Shown: positions 36,547-44,200 of the stretch, piece after piece | How positions within the stretch are numbered: position 1 is the stretch's first letter | Layout: every line of letters begins with the position of its first letter | Assembly (NCBI GenBank): GCA_000980495.1 | Contig: LARN01000003.1 | Coordinates: 1-64,000 of the forward strand | Reading direction: 5' to 3' | From: Acinetobacter sp. N54.MGS-139 | Lineage (GTDB): Bacteria > Pseudomonadota > Gammaproteobacteria > Burkholderiales > Burkholderiaceae_F | DNA length: 64,000 nucleotides | Notes under the pieces: generated by a model | The model's database searches: none | What the model was told of the DNA's origin: nothing | The model's input: the letters and a program-made list of their open reading frames with translations, nothing else | Made by a program: the position numbers and the translations under genes

Positions 36547-37839
36547 TTAACCATGTACGCGTTTGACTTCGGCAAAGGCCTTGTCAGCCGCTTCGAGCGT
36601 GCGAGCGATAACGGAGTCGTCATGGGTAATGGAGACGAAACCGGCTTCGTAAATGCTCGGAGCCAGATAAACACCGTTATCGAGCATGGCATGGAAGAAA
36701 GTCTTGAAGCGATCGGCATCGCATTCCATGACTTCTTTGAAGGAGGTTGGGCATTTTCCGCGGAAGTAAATGCCGAACATGCCGCCGATGCTTTGGGCAG
36801 AGAAGGCCACGCCGTGCTTCTTAGCCATCGCGCCTAAGCCCTTGACGAGCTTGGCGGTCTGTTCGGAAAGACGCTTGTAGAAACCGGGCTGCTGAATTTC
36901 ATGCAGCGTGGCAAGACCGCAGGCAACGGCGACCGGGTTGCCGGAGAGGGTGCCTGCCTGATAGACGGGGCCCAACGGAGCAACGCAGTTCATGATGTCG
37001 CGTTTACCGCCGAAAGCTGCAACCGGCATACCGCCGCCGATGACTTTACCGAACATCGTGATGTCCGGATCGATGTGGTACAGAGACTGGGCGCCCCCGA
37101 GTGCAACACGGAAACCGGTCATGACTTCGTCGACGATGAGAACGGTTCCGTGCTTAGCGGTTTCTTCCCTCATGGTTTCGAGGAATTCCTGGGTTGCAGG
37201 AACCATGTTCATGTTGCCGGCAACTGCTTCAACGATCACGCAGGCGATTTCGTCGCCCTCTTTGTCAAAGAGTTCTTTGAGCTGTTTGGGATTGTTGTAT
37301 TCCAGAACGATCGTGTCGTTTGTGACAGCAGCGGGGACACCGGCAGAGCTCGGTGTACCGAAGGTCAGCAAGCCGGAGCCGCCTTTAACCAGCAGGGAAT
37401 CGCTGTGGCCGTGGTAGCAGCCTTCAAACTTCACAATCTTATTGCGGCCGGTGTAGCCGCGAGCCAAACGGATGGCGCTCATGCCGGCTTCGGTGCCGGA
37501 GGAGACGAAACGGACTTCTTCAACGGAAGGAATGAGACGCTTAATTTCTTCGGCAATATCAATTTCAACGACGGTCGGAGCACCGAAGCTCAAGCCGTTG
37601 TCAACGGCTTCTTTGACAGCTTCAATGACGTGAGGATTGTTGTGACCGAGGATCATAGGACCCCAAGATCCGATGTAGTCGATGTACTGCTTACCTTCGA
37701 TGTCGTACATGTGCGGCCCTAATGCTTTTTTGATAAAGCGGGGAGCGCCGCCGACAGAACGGAAGGCACGAACCGGGGAGTTCACACCGCCGGGGATGGA
37801 CTTCTGGGCTCTGTCAAAAAGTACTTCATTCTGATCCAT
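36547..37839 (-). CDS. hemL: Glutamate-1-semialdehyde 2,1-aminomutase
   Basis: HemL makes 5-aminolevulinate from glutamate-1-semialdehyde in the C5 haem pathway. The 430-residue PLP enzyme has [13 protein letters not shown] near the N terminus, [15 protein letters not shown], the VDEVMTGFR segment and the PLP lysine in [12 protein letters not shown] (Lys265, the same number as in E. coli). The ATG at 37837-37839 has an AGGAG site; the longer reading to 37878 adds 13 unlikely residues. Probably co-transcribed with the ScsB/DsbD gene. Confidence 0.96.
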   Translation of the reverse strand: MDQNEVLFDRAQKSIPGGVNSPVRAFRSVGGAPRFIKKALGPHMYDIEGKQYIDYIGSWGPMILGHNNPHVIEAVKEAVDNGLSFGAPTVVEIDIAEEIKRLIPSVEEVRFVSSGTEAGMSAIRLARGYTGRNKIVKFEGCYHGHSDSLLVKGGSGLLTFGTPSSAGVPAAVTNDTIVLEYNNPKQLKELFDKEGDEIACVIVEAVAGNMNMVPATQEFLETMREETAKHGTVLIVDEVMTGFRVALGGAQSLYHIDPDITMFGKVIGGGMPVAAFGGKRDIMNCVAPLGPVYQAGTLSGNPVAVACGLATLHEIQQPGFYKRLSEQTAKLVKGLGAMAKKHGVAFSAQSIGGMFGIYFRGKCPTSFKEVMECDADRFKTFFHAMLDNGVYLAPSIYEAGFVSITHDDSVIARTLEAADKAFAEVKRVHG

Positions 37840-38297
37840 GAAAAGAACTCCTAGAAATGAATTAAATAGTAATTTCAAGCGAGATAGGTTAATCCGCTCA
37901 TGCTAAAGGAAAAACCTAAAGGATAGATTAATTCCGTCAGATCGGACGAGACTGCAGGGAAGCTGTAGCAACCACAGGGAAAAAGAAGTAAGCTTTCACG
38001 CCAAAGACAGAGAAATTAATTTTAGAAGAATAACGAAACGAAATTCGATAAGAGATCGTTGAAGATGACATCGAATTTCGAGAAGTTTCTCAGAGGAGCT
38101 TCAAAAGAAATGCGGAGAGCTCTCGGGAAGCGCTCCGCACAAAGGCTGGCCTCAGTCCTTTAGAAAGGCTGATGCAGCAGAACACAGATTTTTTCGCCGA
38201 AGGTAAGGAGCACTTGAAACCGCAGACTTTTGTTGCGACGCTTGCATCCTCAGCGAAAGTTCAAGATGCAGCGATTTCTTGGTTTCCTAGGCGATGA
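37840..38297. other. Long gap with inverted repeats, possible RNA gene
   Basis: These roughly 460 bases hold no convincing gene, which is unusual in a window with mostly tight spacing. A perfect 11-bp inverted repeat (CGAAATTCGAT, 38040-38050, with ATCGAATTTCG, 38071-38081) surrounds a 20-base loop. A second inverted repeat, TGCGGAG/CTCCGCA, spans about 38111-38139, and a smaller CAG-CCTTT/AAAGG-CTG hairpin follows near 38153-38171. These could belong to a small regulatory RNA. I could not match it to a known RNA family. Confidence 0.35.
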
Positions 38298-38459
38298 TTA
38301 GTTTTCCGTAGTGGAAATTTTCTTGACGAAGGACGTCAGGAGCTGGCCGAAATCCTGAGATTCCGCATTGCCGGCAGATGTGGCGAGCAGCGCGCCATAG
38401 AGTGTTGCCAAAACCCAAGCTGTTAGGACCGAAATCCAGGCAATTTTTCCGAAGTTCAT
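38298..38459 (-). CDS. Small single-span membrane peptide (53 residues)
   Basis: A short gene with strong initiation signals: AAGGAG seven bases before the ATG (38457-38459). The product opens MNFGKIAWISVLTAWVLATL, a lysine then one hydrophobic helix of about 18 residues (7-27), and ends in a polar tail with QDFGQLLTSFVKKIS. It could be an inner-membrane small protein; the LATSAG stretch could also be read as a signal-peptide cleavage region. No family recognised. A TATAAA (38486-38491, minus strand) upstream may be its -10. It stands alone in a long gap. Confidence 0.6.
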   Translation of the reverse strand: MNFGKIAWISVLTAWVLATLYGALLATSAGNAESQDFGQLLTSFVKKISTTEN

Positions 38460-38770
38460 ACGTTCTCCTTATAAGTGAACCTTGCTTTATACAGGGTTTT
38501 TACTTGTCAGAACGAGAAGCTCGCATAATTTGAGTAGTTAACTGCCCATTGTGCGTCTAAACAATTTGCGGTCCGATCGGTTGTTGCTTCTCTTAGGGAT
38601 CCTTCTAAAAAGTGGTCGTTCTCAGGATCTCAAAGTCCCTGCAGATGGGATCGCCAGCTTTAAATAATTGCTGAACCTAATTTCCGGACGAGGCAGTCTT
38701 CTCTCCTTGGATAAGCAGAACAACCCAGTATTCGAGTCGGAACAATGGACAAAAGAGCAGGTGCCGAAAA
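38460..38770. other. Gap between the small membrane peptide gene and the PagP-OmpW gene
   Basis: About 310 bases with no gene that I can support. It includes the upstream region of the small peptide gene and the 3' flank of the outer-membrane gene. An imperfect hairpin (AGGGATCCT near 38595-38603 with AGGAT and CCCT near 38624-38640) is the only structure seen. No clear terminator follows the outer-membrane gene. Confidence 0.4.
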
Positions 38771-40015
38771 TTAGAAGGCCAAGCCAAGCGCCAGCTTGAA
38801 GGTCACCGGAGACGGGCGCATCGAGAAGCTGTCGTCCGTCGGGCTGTGCGCCTTGTAACGCGGGAAGCCCAAATCCATACCGCCGGTCACATGAAGATTG
38901 CGTGTGACGGCGACCGTTCCGCCGGCCTGAATGACCGGAGTGAAAATGTCCTTCTTGGCTCCCCAGCCCTCTTTGAAGTCTTGCTGGTCACTTCTGAAAT
39001 AGCCTGCGCCGACACCGGCGTAAAGCTTCACGCGTTCGGCAGCTCTGAAGTGATACTGCACGGCAAGGCTGTAGCTTGTGAGCTTGTAGCTTCCGACCTT
39101 ACTGCCGTTGGCATGGATGCTGTGCGTGCCGGAGCGATTAACGGAGAAGTCCAAAGCCCAATCAGGCGTGACAAAGTAACGCAGACCGGCTGAGTAAGCG
39201 CCGTCTGAAGAAATAGAAGACGGTTTCGGCGTGCCTTTAAGTGTTGTCTTCTGCCACCCGCCGCCTGCATAAATCAGCACTTTATTAGAGAAGAGAGATT
39301 TCGGCGTGTCCGGCATGTGACGACTCTTCCGATCGTCAAATGTCATATTGGCAAAGAAGAAAAAGATGTCGGAGAACGGAACGTACGTTCCGTAAATGCT
39401 GAAGTTGTCTGTGCCGACGCCAAGCAAGGGCAGGGGCGCCGGGAACGGAATCCATTTGTAGTCGCCGCGGGCCGTCAAACCGATGGTGTAGCCGGCTTCA
39501 GCATAGAAGGGTGTGCTGCCGAGTCGCCAGCGGGACAGCCAGCCGTAGCCCATGAACGGTTCAAAGTTATTGTGGGAATCGGAGAACGCCATGGCGTACA
39601 TGATTCTGCGGTTTCCGCGGCTGTCGATAAAGTTGCGCGAAATACCGCCGCCCCACGTGTAACCGTTTTCGTTGTGGCGTTTTTCAGTTTTGTATGCATA
39701 TCCCGGATGAATCGTGTAGGCGGGAAGGAGCAGTCCGGAAGAACCCTCCGAAATGATGGTCTTCATTCCGACCCAAGTGTCGGAAAGATAGCTTCCGGAA
39801 GAGTTTTCTTCGGAAACCATACCGGCGGGGAGGGTATCGACAATTGCTTCCCAAACCGAACGACCGGAGTCTTCAGCAGAAGCAGATGAGGCGATCGCAA
39901 TAAGTCCGGCCCCGAAAATAGTTCTAATGATCTTATTTTTCACGACTTTTTCAATGGAGTGCAAAGCAGAAAAAATTCTACAGAAAAACAAAGCGCTTTT
40001 ATTTGATTTGGTCAT
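38771..40015 (-). CDS. Fusion of PagP-like lipid A palmitoyltransferase and OmpW-like barrel
   Basis: A 414-residue outer-membrane protein. After a long n-region, residues 29-47 (IIRTIFGAGLIAIASSASA) read as a signal peptide. Residues 75-226 match PagP: TIHPGYAYKTEK, GYTWGGGISRNF, MYAMAFSDSHNNFEPFMGYG, GLTARGDYKWIPFPAPLPLL and YVPFSDIFFFFANMTF. The three catalytic residues of PagP are kept: His103, Asp146, Ser147. E. coli PagP stops at that last strand. Here a charged linker (227-245) leads to residues 246-414, which look like an OmpW barrel: YAGGGWQKTTLKG, LAVQYHF, LYAGVGAGYF, a VIQAGGTVAVTRNLHV segment and the terminal strand VTFKLALGLAF ending in Phe. So two eight-stranded barrels appear joined. 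No ribosome site is obvious before the ATG. Confidence 0.82.
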   Translation of the reverse strand: MTKSNKSALFFCRIFSALHSIEKVVKNKIIRTIFGAGLIAIASSASAEDSGRSVWEAIVDTLPAGMVSEENSSGSYLSDTWVGMKTIISEGSSGLLLPAYTIHPGYAYKTEKRHNENGYTWGGGISRNFIDSRGNRRIMYAMAFSDSHNNFEPFMGYGWLSRWRLGSTPFYAEAGYTIGLTARGDYKWIPFPAPLPLLGVGTDNFSIYGTYVPFSDIFFFFANMTFDDRKSRHMPDTPKSLFSNKVLIYAGGGWQKTTLKGTPKPSSISSDGAYSAGLRYFVTPDWALDFSVNRSGTHSIHANGSKVGSYKLTSYSLAVQYHFRAAERVKLYAGVGAGYFRSDQQDFKEGWGAKKDIFTPVIQAGGTVAVTRNLHVTGGMDLGFPRYKAHSPTDDSFSMRPSPVTFKLALGLAF

Positions 40016-40122
40016 TAGAACGAGCTCAATTAACGCAATTTTGATGCCTGTTTTGTGTAACGAGGCTTTTTAGGAAGCTCGCGAAACTTGCGGAAACGGA
40101 TGAATCAAATTAAAGTTGCACC

Positions 40123-40428
40123 GCGAAGTTCGTCGGACAATCGCCGGGGAGAAAGACCTCGGAGGAAAGTCCGGACTCCACAGAGCACCGTAGGAGGTAA
40201 CACCTCTCCGCCGAAAGGCGAGGACTAGAGCAACAGAGACGAGCCGATTCAGTTCGGTTGAAACGGGCAATCTCTACGGGGAGCAACATCAAATAGGCAG
40301 CTGATGAACCTGCTCGGCGAGGCTGCGGGTAGATGGCTCGAACTTGGGAGTGATCCCGGGTCTAGATGAATGATTGTCATGCCGCGTTAAGCGCCACACA
40401 GAATCCGGCTTATAGACGGACTTCGCAC
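40123..40428 (+). ncRNA. rnpB: RNase P RNA, class A
   Basis: The catalytic RNA that matures tRNA 5' ends. The P1 stem pairs GCGAAGTTCGTC (40123-40134) with GACGGACTTCGC (40415-40426). Between them are the universal P4 strand GGAGGAAAGTCCGGACTCC, AAACGGGCAATCTC, a conserved AGATGAATGATTG segment and the 3' consensus ACAGAATCCGGCTTATAGACGG. A T-rich tract follows. Location directly upstream of mraZ is as in Pseudomonas and other proteobacteria. Ends are set from P1 and are approximate. Confidence 0.95.
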
Positions 40429-40512
40429 TTCTATCTTTTCTTTTTTAATTCAAATAATTAAGCAAAGCGAAAATTAAAGAACAAGAATAACTTTCGCTCA
40501 ATGTGAGTGTTG

Positions 40513-40543
40513 GTGGAGGAAAGTGGAAAAAAGTGGCTAAAAT
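40513..40543 (+). promoter_or_regulatory. MraZ operator and -10 of the dcw promoter
   Basis: Three GTGG repeats at exact 10-bp spacing (40513-40516, 40523-40526, 40533-40536) match the layout of MraZ-binding boxes, which are direct repeats one helical turn apart. A TAAAAT (40538-40543) right after them can act as the -10, so bound MraZ would cover the promoter. This suggests autoregulation of the dcw cluster as known for E. coli and Mollicutes. Confidence 0.78.
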
Positions 40544-40582
40544 TGAGAGTTGGAAAAGGTAGATTTTTGTCTCGTTTTAGTC

Positions 40583-41011
40583 GTGTTCCAAGGCTCTCCG
40601 CACATCAATCTTGACGCCAAAGGGCGTCTGTCGGTGCCTTCTCGTTACCGAGAAGCCCTGGCAGAGTTGTGTTCAGGCCAAATGACCTTTACCCGGCATC
40701 CTGACGGGTGCGCCTTACTGTACCCGCGAAATGTTTGGGAAACGAAAAGAAGCGAATTAATGGCACTTCCTTATTCGGCCAGAGTCTTTCAAAGAATCGT
40801 GATGGGTTCGGCCGTGGATGTGGACATGGATGCCAGCGGCAGACTGCTGGTGCCTGCAGAGTTAAGAAAAGCATGCGGTCTTTCCAAAGAGATCGTTCTT
40901 GTTGGATTGGGCTCGCACTTTGAGCTGTGGGATGCTGAGAAGCTTGCGGAAAGCGAAGCTAAAGCAATGACAGAAAACCTATCGGATATCGCCGCCCAAT
41001 TCAATTTTTAA
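40583..41011 (+). CDS. mraZ: Transcriptional regulator MraZ
   Basis: MraZ is an AbrB-fold DNA-binding ring that represses its own dcw operon. The 142-residue protein has two SpoVT-AbrB repeats: NLDAKGRLSVPSRYREAL (about 9-26) and DMDASGRLLVPAELRKACGL (about 81-100). I start at GTG 40583, so the protein begins (M)FQGSPH, like the family MFRG start. A TTG at 40550 would add 11 residues and lies in the promoter. No good ribosome site is seen before the GTG. First gene of the cluster, 17 bases before rsmH. Confidence 0.9.
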   Translation: MFQGSPHINLDAKGRLSVPSRYREALAELCSGQMTFTRHPDGCALLYPRNVWETKRSELMALPYSARVFQRIVMGSAVDVDMDASGRLLVPAELRKACGLSKEIVLVGLGSHFELWDAEKLAESEAKAMTENLSDIAAQFNF

Positions 41012-41028
41012 AAATAAGGTAGTTTTCT

Positions 41029-41997
41029 GTGCAGGCAGAAGTCTTGGTTCATCGCCCGGTGCTCGCTGAAGAGTCTCCCCGACTCTTGGTAACCGATCCG
41101 AATGGTGTCTATGTCGACGGTACTTTCGGACGCGGCGGGCATTCGCGCCTGATATTGGAGAAACTCTCTCCGCAGGGGCGCCTGATCGCATTTGACCGTG
41201 ATGAAGAAGCTGTCAAGGCCGCTGCGCAGATCAAAGACCCGAGATTTCAAATTATTCATGCACCCTTTGCATCCATGAAAGAGGAATTGGCAAAGGTCGG
41301 CATTGATCGTGTCAGCGGTATTTTTCTTGATATCGGCGTCTCTAGCCCGCAGATTGATGACCCGGAACGCGGATTCTCTTTCCGTTTTGACGGCCCTTTG
41401 GATATGCGCATGGACACAAGCACCGGGGAGACGGCCGCCGAATGGATCGCTCGCGCAGACGCCGCCGAGATGGCTAAGGTATTTAAAGATCTCGGAGAAG
41501 AGCGTTTCGCAATGAAAGCTGCCAAGGCGATTGAGAAGGCACGAGTCAAAGAACCGATTCTTCGTACCAAGCAGCTCGCCGATTTGATTGCCGCAACGCT
41601 GCCGCGCAACAAAAAAGACAGCGCCCAGCACCCGGCGACACGCATTTTCCAGGCGATTCGAATTCACGTGAACCAGGAACTTGAGCAGCTGAAACGTGCG
41701 CTTGAGTCTGCCGGCTCCCTTCTGCTGCCGGACGGTGTCTTAGCGGTGATTTCATTCCATTCGCTGGAAGACCGCATCGTAAAGAAATTTTTTGAGGCCG
41801 CTGCCAATCCGGCATCCGGCATCAATCCTCGTCTGCCGCTGCTTCCTTCGCAGCTTCCGCAGCCGCTCTTTAATCGTGCCGTACGTATCCTTCCTTCTGA
41901 AAAAGAATGCGAAGAAAATCCTCGCGCCAGAAGTTCGGTGCTTCGCGGCGCCTCAAGGACGGATGCTCCTTGGCCTGAGCAGGGAGTGCGGGTATGA
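41029..41997 (+). CDS. rsmH: 16S rRNA (cytosine1402-N4)-methyltransferase
   Basis: RsmH methylates C1402 of 16S rRNA at the P site. The 322-residue SAM enzyme has the VYVDGTFGRGGHS motif near residues 27-39, GIFLDIGVSSPQID near residue 101 and LAVISFHSLEDRIVK near residue 246. The start is GTG with an AAGG site about 12 bases upstream. It overlaps ftsL in an ATGA junction. Confidence 0.96.
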   Translation: MQAEVLVHRPVLAEESPRLLVTDPNGVYVDGTFGRGGHSRLILEKLSPQGRLIAFDRDEEAVKAAAQIKDPRFQIIHAPFASMKEELAKVGIDRVSGIFLDIGVSSPQIDDPERGFSFRFDGPLDMRMDTSTGETAAEWIARADAAEMAKVFKDLGEERFAMKAAKAIEKARVKEPILRTKQLADLIAATLPRNKKDSAQHPATRIFQAIRIHVNQELEQLKRALESAGSLLLPDGVLAVISFHSLEDRIVKKFFEAAANPASGINPRLPLLPSQLPQPLFNRAVRILPSEKECEENPRARSSVLRGASRTDAPWPEQGVRV

Positions 41998-42296
41998 ACG
42001 AGTTCCGCTTCCTGGTCGGGGCGATAGTGATTTTGGAACTGGTTCTTTTTGCGTGCGGACTTAAAGTCGTAGAGAACCGCCACAACGCCCGAAAACTATT
42101 CATTGAACTGGAGCACGAACAGCAGGTTCATCATTCACTGATGGATGAAAAAGCTCGCCTCAAGCTTGAGATTTCGAATTTGGAGCAGATTCGCCAGGTC
42201 GAAGTCCGGGCAAAAGAAGGAGGTCTAGCGCCTGCAGAGAACGATCGTGTGATTGTTCTGGATAAAAACGCGGCACCTTCCGGAGCTCAAAAATGA
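41994..42296 (+). CDS. ftsL: Cell division protein FtsL
   Basis: FtsL is a small bitopic protein that joins FtsB and FtsQ and activates the FtsWI septal synthase. The 100-residue protein has one membrane helix at about residues 5-25 (LVGAIVILELVLFACGLKVV) and a periplasmic leucine-zipper-like coiled coil (HEQQVHHSLMDEKARLKLE). ATGA overlaps join it to rsmH and ftsI. Identified as much by position as by sequence. Confidence 0.93.
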   Translation: MNEFRFLVGAIVILELVLFACGLKVVENRHNARKLFIELEHEQQVHHSLMDEKARLKLEISNLEQIRQVEVRAKEGGLAPAENDRVIVLDKNAAPSGAQK

Positions 42297-44200
42297 GAAT
42301 CAGGCAGTGGCTCAGGGATGCATGGGACAACGTTTCCATGCCGACGGAAGAAAAACGCGGGGACGATGACAGCGTCAAGGACCTCCTGCGCCTGAAAATC
42401 AAGCCCGGCCGAAGCAAGTTTGTTTATTTCATGCTGCTTCTGTGTTTCATTGCGCTTGGTATTCGCATCGGCTGGCTCCAGCTCGGTTTTAATACGGAGT
42501 TCCTCCAGAAGCAGGGTGCGATGCGCTTCCAGCGCACGATCGAAGTGCCCGCGATGCGCGGTCAGATTTATGACCGAAACGGTACGCTTCTGGCAACGAG
42601 TGTGACCGCCAAGGCGCTCTGGATTATTCCTCAGGACGTTCAGATTTCGACCTCTCAGCTCAAAGAAATTGCAAAGACGCTGGACATTCCGCTTTCCGAA
42701 CTTAGGAAAAAATTTAACTCCAAACGCACATTCGTCTACCTGAAGCGTCAGGTTCCGATTGAAACGGCGGAGAAAGTACTGGATATGAAAATTCCGGGCC
42801 TGCATTCCTCCCGAGAATTCCTTCGCAGTTATCCGGACGGCGAGGCAGCCGCTCAGATCGTCGGTCTGACCGGTTTGGACGGCAACGGTATTGAAGGCAT
42901 TGAACTGGCTGCGGAAAAACGTTTGGCAGGTAAACCCGGTTCGCGCCGCGTGATGAAGGACCGTCTCGGACGCATCGTTGAGGACGCTTGGCTAAAAGAG
43001 CCGATGAACGGCGAAAACATTACGCTCACGATCGACTCCCGTCTCCAGAACCTTGCTTATGAAGCCCTGGGCCGTCAGGTTGAGAATCTGAAAGCAAAGG
43101 GCGGCTCCATTGTGATTGCAGACCCGAAGACCGGGGACATCCTCGCGCTTGCAAACTACCCGAGCTTTGACCCGAACAACCGCGGCAAGATTTCGCGCAC
43201 AGGAGTTCGTAACCGCGCCATTGTGGATACATATGAACCGGGTTCGACGATGAAGCCCTTCTCGGTGGCTGCCGGCCTCGAAGAAAAGAAAGTGACGCCG
43301 AATACGCTCTTCCAGATCGGCCGCTCCATGTCTTTCGGCCGTCATTCGATCGGTGACTCCCACTACAGCAAAGAGCTGACGGTAACGGGCATTATTCAGC
43401 ACTCGAGCAACATCGGTACGTCTAAAGTGGCGCTGCTGATGACGCCGCAGGTCATGTGGTCTTATTACGACAAGCTGGGCTTCGGCCATTCTCCGCAGAT
43501 CGGATTCCCAGGTGCGGTGGCCGGTCGTCTGCGCCCGGCAAAGAACTGGCGTCCGATCGAGCAGGCAACCATGTCCTACGGGCACGGCGTTACAGTTTCT
43601 CTGCTTCAGCAGGTTCGTGCCTACACGGTGTTTGCGCGTGACGGAGACATGATCGAGCTCTCCATTTATAAAGATCGTGCTTATCGCGAGCCGCAGAGGG
43701 TTTACAGCGCCAAGACCGCCGGTCAGATGCGCGACATGCTTGCGAAAGTTGTAGAAAAGGGCGGAACCGGTTTCAGAGCCCGCGTTGAAGGCTATACCGC
43801 CGCCGGTAAAACCGGTACGGCTTACAAGGTCGAAGGCGGCCAGTACGTGAGAAAGTACGTTGCAGGCTTTGCCGGTTACGCGCCGGCTCACGATCCGCAG
43901 ATCGTGGTGGGCATCATGATCGATGAGCCGATGATCGGTAAGCACTTTGGTTCGACGGCTGCCGCGCCGCTCTTCTCCGAGATGGTTTCGAAGACGCTGC
44001 GTCTGATGGCGGTCAATCCGGATCGTCCTGAAGACTTTATGGTCACTAAAAACGACAAGAAGGCGCCCAAAGCTAAGCCGCAGCCCGTTAAATCCAATGC
44101 TGTCAAAGAGCCAGCGCGCGCCCGAGCCAAGGCTCCTGCGAAAACGAATTTAAAGTCAGCCAAAGAAGATCACGTAGTAAAGGGGAAGACCAATGGTTGA
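42293..44200 (+). CDS. ftsI: Septal peptidoglycan transpeptidase FtsI (PBP3)
   Basis: FtsI crosslinks septal murein. The 635-residue class B penicillin-binding protein has a short cytosolic tail, one membrane helix (about 43-63, FVYFMLLLCFIALGIRIG), a dimerisation domain beginning AMRGQIYDRNG, and a transpeptidase domain with S318-T-M-K321, S371-S-N373 and K506-T-G508. The C-terminal 45 residues are Lys/Ala/Pro-rich and longer than in E. coli. It overlaps murE by eight bases. Confidence 0.96.
   Translation: MRIRQWLRDAWDNVSMPTEEKRGDDDSVKDLLRLKIKPGRSKFVYFMLLLCFIALGIRIGWLQLGFNTEFLQKQGAMRFQRTIEVPAMRGQIYDRNGTLLATSVTAKALWIIPQDVQISTSQLKEIAKTLDIPLSELRKKFNSKRTFVYLKRQVPIETAEKVLDMKIPGLHSSREFLRSYPDGEAAAQIVGLTGLDGNGIEGIELAAEKRLAGKPGSRRVMKDRLGRIVEDAWLKEPMNGENITLTIDSRLQNLAYEALGRQVENLKAKGGSIVIADPKTGDILALANYPSFDPNNRGKISRTGVRNRAIVDTYEPGSTMKPFSVAAGLEEKKVTPNTLFQIGRSMSFGRHSIGDSHYSKELTVTGIIQHSSNIGTSKVALLMTPQVMWSYYDKLGFGHSPQIGFPGAVAGRLRPAKNWRPIEQATMSYGHGVTVSLLQQVRAYTVFARDGDMIELSIYKDRAYREPQRVYSAKTAGQMRDMLAKVVEKGGTGFRARVEGYTAAGKTGTAYKVEGGQYVRKYVAGFAGYAPAHDPQIVVGIMIDEPMIGKHFGSTAAAPLFSEMVSKTLRLMAVNPDRPEDFMVTKNDKKAPKAKPQPVKSNAVKEPARARAKAPAKTNLKSAKEDHVVKGKTNG

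Noticed and set aside
38066..38200. Short plus-strand open frames from the ATG at 38066
   Set aside because: Weak ribosome site, overlap with inverted repeats, and no family; I could not decide on a convincing frame.
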